Notes under the pieces: generated by a model
What the model saw: the letters and a program-made list of their open reading frames with translations, nothing else
The model's database searches: none
What the model was told of the DNA's origin: nothing
Translations under genes and position numbers: made by a program
NCBI GenBank assembly: GCA_017592665.1
Contig: JAGFNW010000036.1
Span: forward strand, 1 to 64,000
Direction: 5' to 3'
Source of the DNA: Streptosporangiaceae bacterium NEAU-GS5
GTDB lineage: Bacteria; Actinomycetota; Actinomycetes; Streptosporangiales; Streptosporangiaceae
Length of the DNA: 64,000 bases
In this document: in pieces, positions 23,198 to 31,248 of the stretch
Layout of the letters: each line of letters opens with the position of its first letter
Numbering within the stretch: the stretch's first letter is position 1

Positions 23198-23224
23198 CCC
23201 ACACCCCGGAGAGGAAACCCCCCG

Positions 23225-23374
23225 ATGCCGCTTACGAGACGAGACATCAAGGCCGCCCTCGAGCAGCACGCCAGAGACAACACAGTCCGAAACGACAACC
23301 GGCGGCATGCCGAAGCGTGGGCCGGCCGAGTGCTGGCGAAGCTCCAGGCGGACAAAGCCCAGCAGGAGAAATAG
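23225..23374 (+). CDS. Small basic helical protein, 49 aa
   Basis: ATG 23225 follows GAGAGGAAA. The product is helical and basic (LTRRDIKAALEQHARDNTVR, then AEAWAGRVLAKLQADKAQQE). It belongs to the chain of small genes before the DUF2637 protein. Function unknown. Confidence 0.5.
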   Translation: MPLTRRDIKAALEQHARDNTVRNDNRRHAEAWAGRVLAKLQADKAQQEK

Positions 23375-23402
23375 CCGACCGCCCGCAGCCCTAACCCGGA
23401 CG

Positions 23403-23434
23403 GCCCGGCCGGGCGTTCCAGCGCCCGGCCGGGC
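23403..23434 (+). repeat. 13-bp stem hairpin ahead of the DUF2637 gene
   Basis: GCCCGGCCGGGCG and CGCCCGGCCGGGC are perfect inverted copies around TTCCAG. It stands in the 97-base gap between the small genes and the membrane protein. Without a T-run it may act as an attenuating or message-protecting structure rather than a full terminator. Confidence 0.45.
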
Positions 23435-23471
23435 TTCGAACACCCGACCCTGCACAACCAGGAGCCGAGCA

Positions 23472-24212
23472 GTGATAGACGTACAACAGGCAGCGAGCGA
23501 CACGCCAGAGGCCGCACCGGCCCGGCCCACCGTCCGCGCCCTGGCTGGAGACCAGAGCATCCGACGATCCGCCGTGTCCACCATCGTGATCGTCGCGATC
23601 GTCGGCACAGCCATCTCCTCCTGGCACGCCTACGAGCTCATCCACGGCGCCGGGGAACCGCCGATGGTGGCGGCCGGATACCCGGCCCTGATCGACGGCG
23701 TGATCTTCATGGCGTCCATGGTCATGCTGTGGTGCTCCCGCCGCCGCGTCCGTCCGCCACTGCTGGCGTGGCTGGCGCTCGCCTTCGGCGCGCTGGTCAC
23801 CCTGGCCGTCAACGTGGCTCACGGCTGGCAGGCAGGCAACCTGTCCGCCCTGGTCAGCGCCATCCCGCCGCTGGCCGTCATCGGCTCCTACGAGCTGCTC
23901 ATGCGGCTGCTGCGTATGGCGGCAGCCGACACCTCCCGCGCTGCCGACTCCAGCGACGCCGGCCACCCCGACGCCGACCGGCCAGAGATGGCCGAGGACT
24001 CGGCCGCCGCGCCGCCACCCCCGCTCACCCTGGCTGACGCCGTCCTCGCCGCCTACCCCGAACACGGCTCCGTCCGTGCCACGGCTCGCGCCTTCGGCGT
24101 CCCCCGCAGCCGGGTCGAGAAGATCCTCCGCGACGACGGCCAGACCATCACCGAACCGGCCGACGAGACGCCCGCTGACGACCAGTTGGCCGACGACGCG
24201 GAGGCCGCGTGA
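23472..24212 (+). CDS. DUF2637 membrane protein with C-terminal HTH, 246 aa
   Basis: Four hydrophobic helices between residues about 35 and 150 (IVIVAIVGTAISSWHAYELI, VMLWC, LLAWLALAFGALVTLAVNVA, LAVIGSYELLMRLL) match the DUF2637 family, which occurs mainly on actinomycete plasmids and integrative elements next to transfer genes. The C-terminal third has a linker and an HTH (SVRATARAFGVPRSRVEKIL). GTG 23472 follows AGGAG. Its stop overlaps the FtsK-type gene. A SpdB-like spread function is plausible, not shown. Confidence 0.8.
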   Translation: MIDVQQAASDTPEAAPARPTVRALAGDQSIRRSAVSTIVIVAIVGTAISSWHAYELIHGAGEPPMVAAGYPALIDGVIFMASMVMLWCSRRRVRPPLLAWLALAFGALVTLAVNVAHGWQAGNLSALVSAIPPLAVIGSYELLMRLLRMAAADTSRAADSSDAGHPDADRPEMAEDSAAAPPPPLTLADAVLAAYPEHGSVRATARAFGVPRSRVEKILRDDGQTITEPADETPADDQLADDAEAA

Positions 24213-26491
24213 GCGCCACGCCGGACCAGCCCCCGCCACTGCGGATAGTCCGCGGCGACCAAGCCCGCGGCGGTGGCGACGAACCTCACCCAGACCGCGT
24301 CCAGCGGCCGGGGCTCGACGGCGTCATCCGGAACGATTGGGAACGATCCGGAACGCTCCGGCCCGGCGCGGAACGGCTGGCCACCGACGCCGAACGCGCC
24401 GGCGTGCTCGAGGTCCGCGGCGACAGCGAGCTCGCCGAGCGGGACCCGTCGGACGACGTGCGCGAGATCGAAGGCCGCATCGTCGACCGGCCCGACACCA
24501 GCATCGCCCTGCGGGTCGCCGGCCGCGTCGCGCGCCTGCCCCGATCCGAACGGCTACGCCTCCTCGGCCAGGCCCTCCTGCGCGAGGTATGGACGACCGC
24601 ACAAGGCGGCCACTCCTGGGCCGCCCGGGCATGGGACGCCCGGACCCACGGCGTCTACCGGCGGCAAATCCGCGCCCTGGACGCGATGGGCGACCGCGCA
24701 GCGCTAGCGGAATGGCTCGACCGGCACAATTCCCACGCCAACGACCGGGCGCGGCGGGCGATGGACCGGCCGAACATCGTCGTCGGGATCCTGAAGATCC
24801 TGATCATCATCGTGGTGGTCGTGCCGATCCTGCTTCTGCTGACCTCGCTCCTGGTCTGGTGGACCGGCGGCCAGTTCGCCACGGTGTGGATCGGCGCGGC
24901 CGCCGTGCTGCGGTTCGTCTTCGACGTGATCGACTTCATGTGGCACTGGGTCCTGCCCGCGGTTCCGTGCTTCCTGCTCGTCGCCATGCGGCGCGAGGGT
25001 CGCCGACGCGGTATCACCCCCGCCTGGCTGGTTCCTCCCAGCGAACGCAGCCGCGACACCAGCGGCGAGCCGATCACCCCGTCGATCGTGGTCACCGCCC
25101 TGCGCGACCTCGGACTCGCCGAGCTGCGTAAGGCGATCGCCAAGATGGGCGACGCCGGCGCCGGCATGCTCAGCCCGATCGCCATCGCCGGGTGCGGCGT
25201 CGAGGTCGACGTCAGTCTGCCGTCCGGCGTGTCCACCGACGAGGTATTGAAGCGGCGGCGCAAGTTCGCCGAGAACCTCGGCCGCCACGAGCACGAGGTG
25301 TTCCTCACCATCCCACCTCAGCCGCGTACCGTGCGGGTGTGGGCGGCCGACTCCGGCGCTCTCGACGAGCCGATCGGACCCTCCCCGCTGGTCACCGACC
25401 CCGACGCGCGGTCCGACTACAAGAGCGGCCGCGCGCCGTGGGGGCAGGACCTGCGCGGCGACCCCGTGGCCATCAGCCTGTTCCAGCGGCATGTGCTGTG
25501 CACGGGCCTGTCGAATCAGGGCAAGACCGCCGCACTGCGCGCGCTCGCGCTGTGGCTGGCCAAGGACCCCAGCGTCGAGTTCCGGATCGCGGACCTGAAG
25601 GGCTTCGGCGATTGGAGCATGTTCGACGGCCTGGCCACCGTGCTGATCGAAGGCCCGACGGACGAGCATGTCATCGCGGCTACGGAGATGCTCGAACAGG
25701 GTGTCGCCGAGATGGAACGCCGGATTCAGGCGCCGGCGGGCACGAAGTTCGACCCTCTGCTCTTGATCGTGGATGAGGCGCAGGTCGCGTTCATGTGCCC
25801 CGAGAAAGACCAGACCGGCCGCCCGTACGGCGGGACGAAGGCCACGAGCCGCTACTTCAGGGCCGTCAGGAAGATCCACAACCAGGGCCGTGCCGTCGAT
25901 GTCCTCCTCTGGCAAGGCACCCAGGACCCAACCGATCAGAACCTGCCCAAGCTGGTCCGCGAAGGCGCCCACATCCGCGCCAGCCTGGTCGTCGGCACCG
26001 AAGAGCAGGCCCGGATGGCGCTCGGTGACAAAGCCATCGACGGTGGCGCCGCCCCGCACAAGCTGCGCCAGGGCCTCGACAAGGGCGTCCTGGTCAGCAA
26101 CGGCGAGGGCCTGAAACTCCCGCCCGGCCAGTCGTCGCTGACGATCCGCACCCACTTCGTGGACGGCGACGAAGCCGCCGACGTGGCCGACCGAGCGAAG
26201 GCCGGACGCCGCGGCGTGCGTACCCTCACCGCCGTCGAGACCCTCGAGGAAGAGCGGGACCTGCTCGCCGATCTGGACGAAGTCCTCGAAGCCGAGCGGA
26301 TCAAGCTCTCGGACGCCACGGCGCTGCTGCGCGAGCTCGCGCCCACGTGGCCGGCGTACGCGTCGCTGACCGGCGCCGAGCTGGCGCGGCTGCTCGACGC
26401 AGAGGGCGTGCGGTGGACGCGGACCGGCAACGTGATGCGGCTCGACCCCGACGACGTACGACAGGCGCTCGAGCTTCGGGAGGGCGAGTGA
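24209..26491 (+). CDS. FtsK/SpoIIIE-type DNA translocase, 760 aa
   Basis: A second transfer-type motor, distinct from the one at 4158. Residues 1-185 are soluble; membrane helices are at about 189-213 and 222-258; the ATPase has Walker A GLSNQGKT near 432-439 and Walker B LLIVDEAQ near 516-523, with a DVLLWQGTQDP sensor stretch. The C-terminus (LRELAPTWPAYASLTGAELA, then VRWTRTGNVMRLDPDDV) forms a winged-helix-like domain. The GTG overlaps the DUF2637 stop. Long N-terminal part and the replaced GSGKS (SNQGKT) distinguish it from chromosomal FtsK. Its likely role is double-strand DNA transfer of a mobile element. Confidence 0.85.
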   Translation: MSATPDQPPPLRIVRGDQARGGGDEPHPDRVQRPGLDGVIRNDWERSGTLRPGAERLATDAERAGVLEVRGDSELAERDPSDDVREIEGRIVDRPDTSIALRVAGRVARLPRSERLRLLGQALLREVWTTAQGGHSWAARAWDARTHGVYRRQIRALDAMGDRAALAEWLDRHNSHANDRARRAMDRPNIVVGILKILIIIVVVVPILLLLTSLLVWWTGGQFATVWIGAAAVLRFVFDVIDFMWHWVLPAVPCFLLVAMRREGRRRGITPAWLVPPSERSRDTSGEPITPSIVVTALRDLGLAELRKAIAKMGDAGAGMLSPIAIAGCGVEVDVSLPSGVSTDEVLKRRRKFAENLGRHEHEVFLTIPPQPRTVRVWAADSGALDEPIGPSPLVTDPDARSDYKSGRAPWGQDLRGDPVAISLFQRHVLCTGLSNQGKTAALRALALWLAKDPSVEFRIADLKGFGDWSMFDGLATVLIEGPTDEHVIAATEMLEQGVAEMERRIQAPAGTKFDPLLLIVDEAQVAFMCPEKDQTGRPYGGTKATSRYFRAVRKIHNQGRAVDVLLWQGTQDPTDQNLPKLVREGAHIRASLVVGTEEQARMALGDKAIDGGAAPHKLRQGLDKGVLVSNGEGLKLPPGQSSLTIRTHFVDGDEAADVADRAKAGRRGVRTLTAVETLEEERDLLADLDEVLEAERIKLSDATALLRELAPTWPAYASLTGAELARLLDAEGVRWTRTGNVMRLDPDDVRQALELREGE

Positions 26492-26562
26492 GTGACCGTG
26501 CTCGGGCGCCGGGCGAGCCGTGCTATGCCCTCGCTCCAGCCCCTGATTCGGGCCCTGCTCAC

Positions 26563-26644
26563 TCACTAACTTCACTCATTTACGCAGGTCAAAGCCCCTA
26601 ATCCGCCCAAGGTAGATCACTAACTCGATTCGCTGGGACTAACT
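26563..26644. repeat. Repeated ACTAACT motifs after the translocase
   Basis: TCACTAACT occurs at 26563-26571 and 26617-26625, and ACTAACT again at 26638-26644, in the 172-base gap after the translocase. Short repeats here could be a transfer site or operators for the following small genes. Confidence 0.4.
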
Positions 26645-26663
26645 CACTGAAAGGACCGCCCCG

Positions 26664-26906
26664 ATGCCCCCCAAGACACGCGCCACGACCGCCCGGAAGC
26701 CGCCCGCGAAGCGCTCGCCGAAGCGCAAGCGCGTCACCGTCCGCAGCCCCGTCACCGTCACTCTGTTCCAGTGCAAGCGCTGCAAGCTGAAGACCAACAA
26801 CCCACTCCGGAAGCTCTTCCACACATGCATGGTCGGCTTCACCGCGGCGCAGAAGGCAGCCGCCCGCCGCAATCTGGAGGCCGCCCGCAAAGCCCGGCGC
26901 AGCTGA
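26664..26906 (+). CDS. Small basic zinc-finger-like protein, 80 aa
   Basis: The N-terminus is very rich in Lys/Arg/Pro/Ala (residues 1-30), then FQCKRCKLKTNNPLRKLFHT with CxxC, a single following Cys and a His suggest a zinc site. It may bind nucleic acid. GAAAGGA precedes the ATG. Its TGA overlaps the next ATG (TGATG). Confidence 0.6.
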   Translation: MPPKTRATTARKPPAKRSPKRKRVTVRSPVTVTLFQCKRCKLKTNNPLRKLFHTCMVGFTAAQKAAARRNLEAARKARRS

Positions 26907-27109
26907 TGGACAAGCTGCCCGCCCTCATCCTCGCGGTCGCCGCCGTGCTGTGGCTGCTGCGCCACCTGGCCCTGTACAACCGGCGCAACTGCCCCAGCTG
27001 CAAGGGCGCCGGGAAGCTCAAGTCGGGCGTGTTCGGCGAGCGGTGGCGCTCGTGCGGCCGGTGCGGCGGCTCGGGCCACGTACGCGGCTGGCTCGGCCGG
27101 CCGGAGTGA
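26906..27109 (+). CDS. Membrane-anchored DnaJ-type zinc-motif protein, 67 aa
   Basis: One N-terminal helix (LPALILAVAAVLWLLRHLAL) anchors a tiny domain with CPSCKGAGK and CGRCGGSGH, two copies of the CxxCxGxG motif of the DnaJ central zinc domain. No J-domain is present. It is coupled to the zinc protein before it. Similar small proteins occur in actinophages and integrative elements; the function is unknown. Confidence 0.65.
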   Translation: MDKLPALILAVAAVLWLLRHLALYNRRNCPSCKGAGKLKSGVFGERWRSCGRCGGSGHVRGWLGRPE

Positions 27110-27142
27110 TGCCCGCCCCAACAACCAGAGAAGGGAACGATC

Positions 27143-27340
27143 ATGAAACTGGCTCGGACGCGCACGGAGGCGCTCGAACGCAACGGCAACTCCTCAAAGC
27201 GCCACCTCGAGCAGGCCGCAGCCGCTCAAGAGCGCGGCGACGCCAACGAGATGGAGCGCCACCTGGCAGTGGCCGCCGACCTCGACAGGGTCGCTGAGGG
27301 CATTGCCCGCGGCGACTACGACGACGTCATCGGAGATTGA
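27143..27340 (+). CDS. Small helical protein, 65 aa
   Basis: A charged helical product (HLEQAAAAQERGDANEMERH) ending in an acidic tail. AGAAGGGA precedes ATG 27143. No family is recognised. It follows the zinc proteins in the same direction. Confidence 0.5.
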   Translation: MKLARTRTEALERNGNSSKRHLEQAAAAQERGDANEMERHLAVAADLDRVAEGIARGDYDDVIGD

Positions 27341-27373
27341 CATCCATGCCCGGCCAGGCTGAGCCTGACCCTC

Positions 27374-27604
27374 ATGGACGAGCGGTGGTTGGGCAGCGAC
27401 GACGCCATGACGTGGACCTCGCGCGAGGTGCCGCCGCTGCCGGATGACCTGCTCGCCGAGCTCGAGGAACGGTACGGCCCGATCACCCGCTGGACGGCCG
27501 AGCAGTGCGCGGAGATCGGGCCCGAGCGGATCGAGCAGCTGATGGCATGGGTCGACCGTCCCGACGTACGGGCGTTGCTCGAGCAGGACTCAGGCGGGGC
27601 GTAG
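27374..27604 (+). CDS. Hypothetical protein, 76 aa
   Basis: An acidic soluble protein (PDDLLAELEERYGPITRWTA, IEQLMAWVDRPDVRALLEQD). ATG 27374 lacks a clear ribosome site and ATG 27407 is an alternative. It overlaps the convergent gene by 15 bases. Function unknown. Confidence 0.5.
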   Translation: MDERWLGSDDAMTWTSREVPPLPDDLLAELEERYGPITRWTAEQCAEIGPERIEQLMAWVDRPDVRALLEQDSGGA

Positions 27605-27805
27605 CTCGGCCAGGTCCACGTGCTCGGCGAGCTCGGCCGCGTCCCGGGCGAATGCGACGAAGTAGCCGTGGCGGGTCACCAGCAACCGCGACTCGCCCGG
27701 CACGGCGTCACGGTCGCCGGCCATCCGCGCGAAGATGAGCGGCCAGCCGACCAGTTCTACCTGCCGGACCCGGATACCGGCCGGTCCGACGAGGACTTCC
27801 CCCAT
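27590..27805 (-). CDS. Hypothetical protein, 71 aa
   Basis: A short beta-rich protein: ILVGPAGIRV-like start (VLVGPAGIRVRQVELVGWPL), MAGDRDAVPGESRLLVTRHG and a terminal helix. No named family. It is the only leftward gene inside this rightward group and overlaps its neighbour at the 3' ends. The start at 27805 is uncertain. Confidence 0.45.
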   Translation of the reverse strand: MGEVLVGPAGIRVRQVELVGWPLIFARMAGDRDAVPGESRLLVTRHGYFVAFARDAAELAEHVDLAELRPA

Positions 27806-27908
27806 CTCCCCATGGTGCGCGTTGGTGCGCGGACGGCTACGAGCGGGGGTGGTGCTCGTCCGGCATGAGATCGAGATCGGCGCAAAGCGGTGTTCTACTA
27901 TCGAACGC

Positions 27909-28214
27909 GTGAACGAGTACGGTCCCATTCGCTACAGCGACGCCCCCGTCCCGATCCCGCCGCTCGTCGGCTACGTCCCCGCCGGCCGGTACGAGGAGGT
28001 CGCCGCCTGGCTCCTCGCGCTCAAGCTCGCCGAGGACAGGAAGAGCTGGGACTGCCTCATCTGCTGGGTGCGCACCACGCCCCCGCTGAACGGGCGGGAG
28101 GTGGTGCACTCGCAGGAGATCTTGTGGGTACCGCAGGCCAAGGTACGCAAGCTGCCCGGATTCCGAGACGAGGACTATGCCCGGGTGCCGCGACTGCGAG
28201 ATCAACCGGCCTGA
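27909..28214 (+). CDS. Hypothetical protein, 101 aa
   Basis: A soluble protein with the centre RYEEVAAWLLALKLAEDRKS followed by WDCLICWVRTT and EILWVPQAKVRKLPG; codon use fits coding. GTG 27909 gives a sensible N-terminus. No family is recognised. It converges on the gene at 28202 with a 13-base overlap. Confidence 0.5.
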   Translation: MNEYGPIRYSDAPVPIPPLVGYVPAGRYEEVAAWLLALKLAEDRKSWDCLICWVRTTPPLNGREVVHSQEILWVPQAKVRKLPGFRDEDYARVPRLRDQPA

Positions 28215-28489
28215 CCGGCCCGGGCCGCGCGGCGTAGCGCCTCCCGGGCGTGCTCCGGAGCGGCGTGGCCCTGCCAAAACGGGTGCCCATACAGCTGGTC
28301 GATCAGGCGGCCGCGTTCGGCGCGCGCCGCCGCGAGCTCGCGCCGGTCCTCCTCGGACACCGCGGCTTGGCCGAGGGCGATCGCAGAGCCGGAGGGGAGC
28401 CGGGCCACGATGTCCGCTACCCGCCGCTCGGCCGCCCAGTACGCGCGCTGCGCCTCGATCAGCTCCGGCGGAAACTCCAGGTCAGCCAT
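28202..28489 (-). CDS. Hypothetical helical protein, 95 aa
   Basis: A helical, charged protein (EAQRAYWAAERRVADIVARL, EEDRRELAAARAERGRLIDQ). ATG 28489 is preceded by GGGGGAAG. It lies just downstream of the prophage terminator in the same direction, so it is probably a separate unit. Function unknown. Confidence 0.5.
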   Translation of the reverse strand: MADLEFPPELIEAQRAYWAAERRVADIVARLPSGSAIALGQAAVSEEDRRELAAARAERGRLIDQLYGHPFWQGHAAPEHAREALRRAARAGQAG

Positions 28490-28540
28490 GCTCTTCCCCC
28501 CTCGCGCGACCACCGATCATACGAGGTCCGGGAACGCCGA

Positions 28541-28573
28541 AACGCCCCGCCCCCATGAAGGGAGCGGGGCGTT
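28541..28573. terminator. Terminator at the end of the prophage late operon
   Basis: AACGCCCCGC (28541-28550) and GCGGGGCGTT (28564-28573) form a perfect 10-bp stem. It lies about 45 bases past the stop of the holin-like gene, the last leftward phage gene, and marks the left limit of the late operon. Confidence 0.65.
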
Positions 28574-28616
28574 CCATTTCCCGTCTGCCCGAGCCACCGA
28601 GCGAGGGCGGGGAGAT

Positions 28617-28985
28617 CTACCGGCGCACAGCCGACAGGCCAGCCGGTTTCACCATCGACGTCTGCCGCACGAACGCGGCGACGGCCAGACCCACGAACGT
28701 CATGATGCTGGCCGTCTGCGCGTTGGAGGCGTGCCAGCCGAACGCCAGCCCGAGCGAGATCGCCGACTGAGTGAAGCCCAGCAGCGCCGACTTGATCGAC
28801 CCGCCGTTGTCGATCGCCTTCGTACGGAACGCGACGTACACACCGGCCGCCGCGAGGATCGCGGCGTTGATGAGGGCCACCTGGGCGTCGGAGATGGGCA
28901 GGAAGAAGGCGGCGAGCAGCTGGACGCCGCTGCCGAGGAGGCTCGCCCAGATGGCGGGCTCGCCGGTGAGTTCGTTGTTCTGCAC
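28617..28985 (-). CDS. Holin-like membrane protein, 122 aa
   Basis: Three hydrophobic helices (WASLLGSGVQLLAAFFLPIS, VALINAAILAAAGVYVAF, and AISLGLAFGWHASNAQTASI to FVGLAVAAFV) and a short basic tail are typical of small phage holins that permeabilise the membrane for the endolysin. It is next to the lysis genes at the end of the late operon. A holin role is inferred from size, topology and place. Confidence 0.65.
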   Translation of the reverse strand: MQNNELTGEPAIWASLLGSGVQLLAAFFLPISDAQVALINAAILAAAGVYVAFRTKAIDNGGSIKSALLGFTQSAISLGLAFGWHASNAQTASIMTFVGLAVAAFVRQTSMVKPAGLSAVRR

Positions 28986-29044
28986 TGCTACCTCCGTTGG
29001 AGGGATGGGCCGTCACTCCAAGCGGACGGCCACGTCTGTTGGGG

Positions 29045-29317
29045 TCAGACCCGTGGCGGCCAGCACCAGGAGCCGGGCGGCATGTCGGCCGGGTCGACGG
29101 CTTCGGGCACGTTGAACTCGGGGAAGCCGCCCTTCTCGCCGGGCGTGAAGACCCACAGGTGCACGTGCTGCGGCGAGTCGAGTGCCGGGACCTCGCCAGC
29201 CGCGATACCGCGCGGGTCGAGGGAGTCGACCGTGCCGGTGACGATGGCGGCGCGCATGGCCTGGTAGCCGAGCTTGCCCCGGTAGTGGACGATCCGGCCG
29301 AGGGTGGGCTGGGGCAT
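29045..29317 (-). CDS. Conserved phage protein of unknown role, 90 aa
   Basis: PTLGRIVHYRG at the start and HVHLWVFTPGEKGGFPEFNV with a Trp-rich end (GSWCWPP) resemble short proteins found in lysis cassettes of actinophages. GAGGAGA precedes ATG 29317. It may be a lysis accessory or structural protein; function not known. Confidence 0.6.
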   Translation of the reverse strand: MPQPTLGRIVHYRGKLGYQAMRAAIVTGTVDSLDPRGIAAGEVPALDSPQHVHLWVFTPGEKGGFPEFNVPEAVDPADMPPGSWCWPPRV

Positions 29318-29349
29318 GAGTCTCCTCAATCGAAGGGTGGAAACAGGAA

Positions 29350-29395
29350 GACCAGCCACGCAGCGGCCCACGAGAGGGGCACGAAAGGGCTGGTC
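29350..29395. repeat. GACCAGCC/GGCTGGTC stem with long loop
   Basis: Perfect 8-bp arms (29350-29357 and 29388-29395) enclose 30 bases in the 120-base gap between endolysin and the next lysis gene. It could be an RNA structure that separates expression of the two. Confidence 0.3.
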
Positions 29396-29437
29396 AGAGG
29401 ATCAAAGTATGATCATGGCCAATAAAGTTAGGCTTGA

Positions 29438-30283
29438 TCACACACCAGCGGGCGGCGGCTCAGCGGCGTCGAGGTGGACGGTGATGGAGCCGATCTCCTC
29501 GCGGATCCGCGCCAGCAACGCCTCCACATCCACCGCGCCATCACGAGACGCCAGCGCCCGGATCGTCGCATCCTGGGCGTCGAGCCGAGCCAGGATCGCC
29601 CGCGACTGCGCGTAGGAGTCCTTGCCGTACGCCCAGATCTGCCGCAGCGCCGTCCGCGGATCCACCTTGTCGCCCGCCTTGAACAGGCCCTCACGAGCCG
29701 CCCACAGGTCATCGGTGACTGTGCCGGTCAGCCGCTTGTAGACGGCCTCCGCGATGTCGTCGATCGCCGCCATATCGTCCTCACCCTCATAGTCGGGATC
29801 CCAGAACCCAGCCACTACGGCCGCGCTCCTGATGCGCCTCTTCACCGCGTCGCCGGTGTTGGCCTCGATCGTCTGCAGCCGCCCGTCAGGCAGCACTCGC
29901 TCGATCACACCGACGTGATCGATGTTCGCGATCGCGTCGCTGCCATCCCAGTCGAAGAACACGACACACCCCGGCCGGGCGTGCTTCCGAATGTTCTCGG
30001 ACGTTCCCGGATGCCACCGGCCGAGGCCGCGGCCGTCCTCGGCATGCTTGACGGTCCACGCCCGGTCGCCGTTCGGCAGCACCGGGCCGGCGTTGCCGGA
30101 GCGGCGCGCCCACTCCGTCACCGAGATATCGCACCAGGCCGCGGCCAGGTACTCCGAGCCGTTGCGGTCGGCGTACGCCCGGGTCAACGCGTTCGGGCGG
30201 CCCGTCAGGCCGAGCCAGCGCCGCGCCTGGGCGAGGATCTCAGCCCTGCTCAACGCCGCGCTCCCGGTAGACCCCGTGCTCAT
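29438..30283 (-). CDS. Endolysin with CHAP-type amidase/endopeptidase domain, 281 aa
   Basis: Cysteine C51 in AAAWCDISVTEWA, His H123 in NIDHVGVIE and E140/N142 in TIEANTG give the CHAP catalytic arrangement, with VVFFDWDG just before. After residue 165 a helical C-terminal part follows (DDMAAIDDIAEAVYKRLTGT) that lacks a recognised wall-binding module. No signal peptide is present, so release would depend on the holin. Murein cleavage is expected from the family. Confidence 0.85.
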   Translation of the reverse strand: MSTGSTGSAALSRAEILAQARRWLGLTGRPNALTRAYADRNGSEYLAAAWCDISVTEWARRSGNAGPVLPNGDRAWTVKHAEDGRGLGRWHPGTSENIRKHARPGCVVFFDWDGSDAIANIDHVGVIERVLPDGRLQTIEANTGDAVKRRIRSAAVVAGFWDPDYEGEDDMAAIDDIAEAVYKRLTGTVTDDLWAAREGLFKAGDKVDPRTALRQIWAYGKDSYAQSRAILARLDAQDATIRALASRDGAVDVEALLARIREEIGSITVHLDAAEPPPAGV

Positions 30284-30374
30284 CGGGCGGGCCGTACAGG
30301 GCGCGGAGCACGGCCTCCTCGTCGTCCTCGGTCGGGCCGGCGCCGCCGTGCGGTTCAGGGGGTAACACGGTCAC
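30240..30374 (-). CDS. Small acidic protein, 44 aa
   Basis: GTG 30374 overlaps the stop of the membrane protein before it (GTGA), and the frame runs into the endolysin start region with a 44-base overlap. The product is acidic (GPTEDDEEAVLRALYGPPDE). Tight overlaps on both sides suggest a coupled gene or a coupling leader for the endolysin. Confidence 0.45.
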   Translation of the reverse strand: MTVLPPEPHGGAGPTEDDEEAVLRALYGPPDEHGVYRERGVEQG

Positions 30375-30712
30375 AGGCCCTCCTCAGGCGGGTTGTGCTT
30401 ACGGGACAGGCGCAGCCGGCGCACGCCGACCTGCGTGCGGATGAGGATCCACAGCTGCCAATACAGGACCACCGGGACGGCGGCGAACACGACGAGGCGG
30501 AGGATCAGAAACCATGGGGCCATGCGAAACGCGAACTGGCCTATCGACGTCAGCAGCAACACCGCGGCCAGCGTCGACGTCAGCGCCAGCACGAACGGCC
30601 CGAGCCTGGTCTGCCGCCACCTCACCAGCACGGCGTAGATGACCACGAACGCGACGGCCGGCAGCATGGACAGGTGGATCAGCAGGGATCCCACCCAGCG
30701 AAGCTCACTCAC
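30371..30712 (-). CDS. Phage membrane protein, 113 aa
   Basis: Three hydrophobic helices (WVGSLLIHLSMLPAVAFVVI, PFVLALTSTLAAVLLLTSIG, FLILRLVVFAAVPVVLYWQL) and a basic tail. Comparable proteins stand beside endolysin genes in actinophages and may be an antiholin or a second holin. It overlaps both neighbours by a few bases. Confidence 0.6.
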   Translation of the reverse strand: MSELRWVGSLLIHLSMLPAVAFVVIYAVLVRWRQTRLGPFVLALTSTLAAVLLLTSIGQFAFRMAPWFLILRLVVFAAVPVVLYWQLWILIRTQVGVRRLRLSRKHNPPEEGL

Positions 30713-30908
30713 GCGGCGGCCCCTTCAACGCGTCGTCCAGCAGCCGGCTGAACCCGTTCTCTTCACGCAGCTCCCTCAAGGCGCGGCGCAGCGACAGCAG
30801 GAACCCCGACCTCTCCCTCGCTTCGGCGGCGTCCCGCTCCGTCCGCCGGCGCGACGCCTCCGCCTCCCGCGCCGCACGCGCCAGCTCGGGGTCATGCGGC
30901 TGGATCAT
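30705..30908 (-). CDS. Small charged helical protein, 67 aa
   Basis: Almost fully helical with many Arg and Glu (ELARAAREAEASRRRTERDA). The ATG at 30908 lies within the previous gene's 3' end and overlaps the next start by eight bases. It is cotranslated in the lysis block; function unknown. Confidence 0.5.
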   Translation of the reverse strand: MIQPHDPELARAAREAEASRRRTERDAAEARERSGFLLSLRRALRELREENGFSRLLDDALKGPPRE

Positions 30909-31245
30909 GGTTCGCCGCCTCGATCTGCCGTCCGCGGATCTCCCGGAGCAGCTGCACGCCGACCTGTGCGCCCTCACTCGAGGCGAGGAGCGCGGCCCGG
31001 ATCTCGTCGGCGTACCCGGCCCGGGTGGTGTTGTGCGCCTCGTGCTCGCCGGCGTAGAGCTCCCGCCACTCCTTGGCGCGCAGCTCGGCCGCGGCGACCC
31101 GTTCGTCTCGGTCCTTGCGGACGTCGGCCAGCTCCCGACCGGACACGATCGTGCCCTTGACCATCGCCCGGGCCAGGAATCCGAGGATGGACAGCAGCAG
31201 GGCGAGCGCGCCGCCCTGTACGGCGAGGACCTGCCCCCAGCCCAT
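30892..31245 (-). CDS. Membrane-anchored coiled-coil protein, 117 aa
   Basis: One N-terminal helix (LAVQGGALALLLSILGFLAR), then a long charged helix (RKDRDERVAAAELRAKEWRE). The layout, one anchor plus coiled coil, recalls phage spanin-like or lysis-control proteins, but Gram-positive hosts have no outer membrane, so the role is open. Confidence 0.55.
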   Translation of the reverse strand: MGWGQVLAVQGGALALLLSILGFLARAMVKGTIVSGRELADVRKDRDERVAAAELRAKEWRELYAGEHEAHNTTRAGYADEIRAALLASSEGAQVGVQLLREIRGRQIEAANHDPAA

Positions 31246-31248
31246 GCG

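Noticed and set aside
24704-26575. A 623-codon open frame on the minus strand opposite the second translocase
   Set aside because: It mirrors the codon pattern of the translocase in the opposite strand, a common effect of high GC. The plus-strand frame has Walker motifs and coupled neighbours; the minus one has no recognisable domain.
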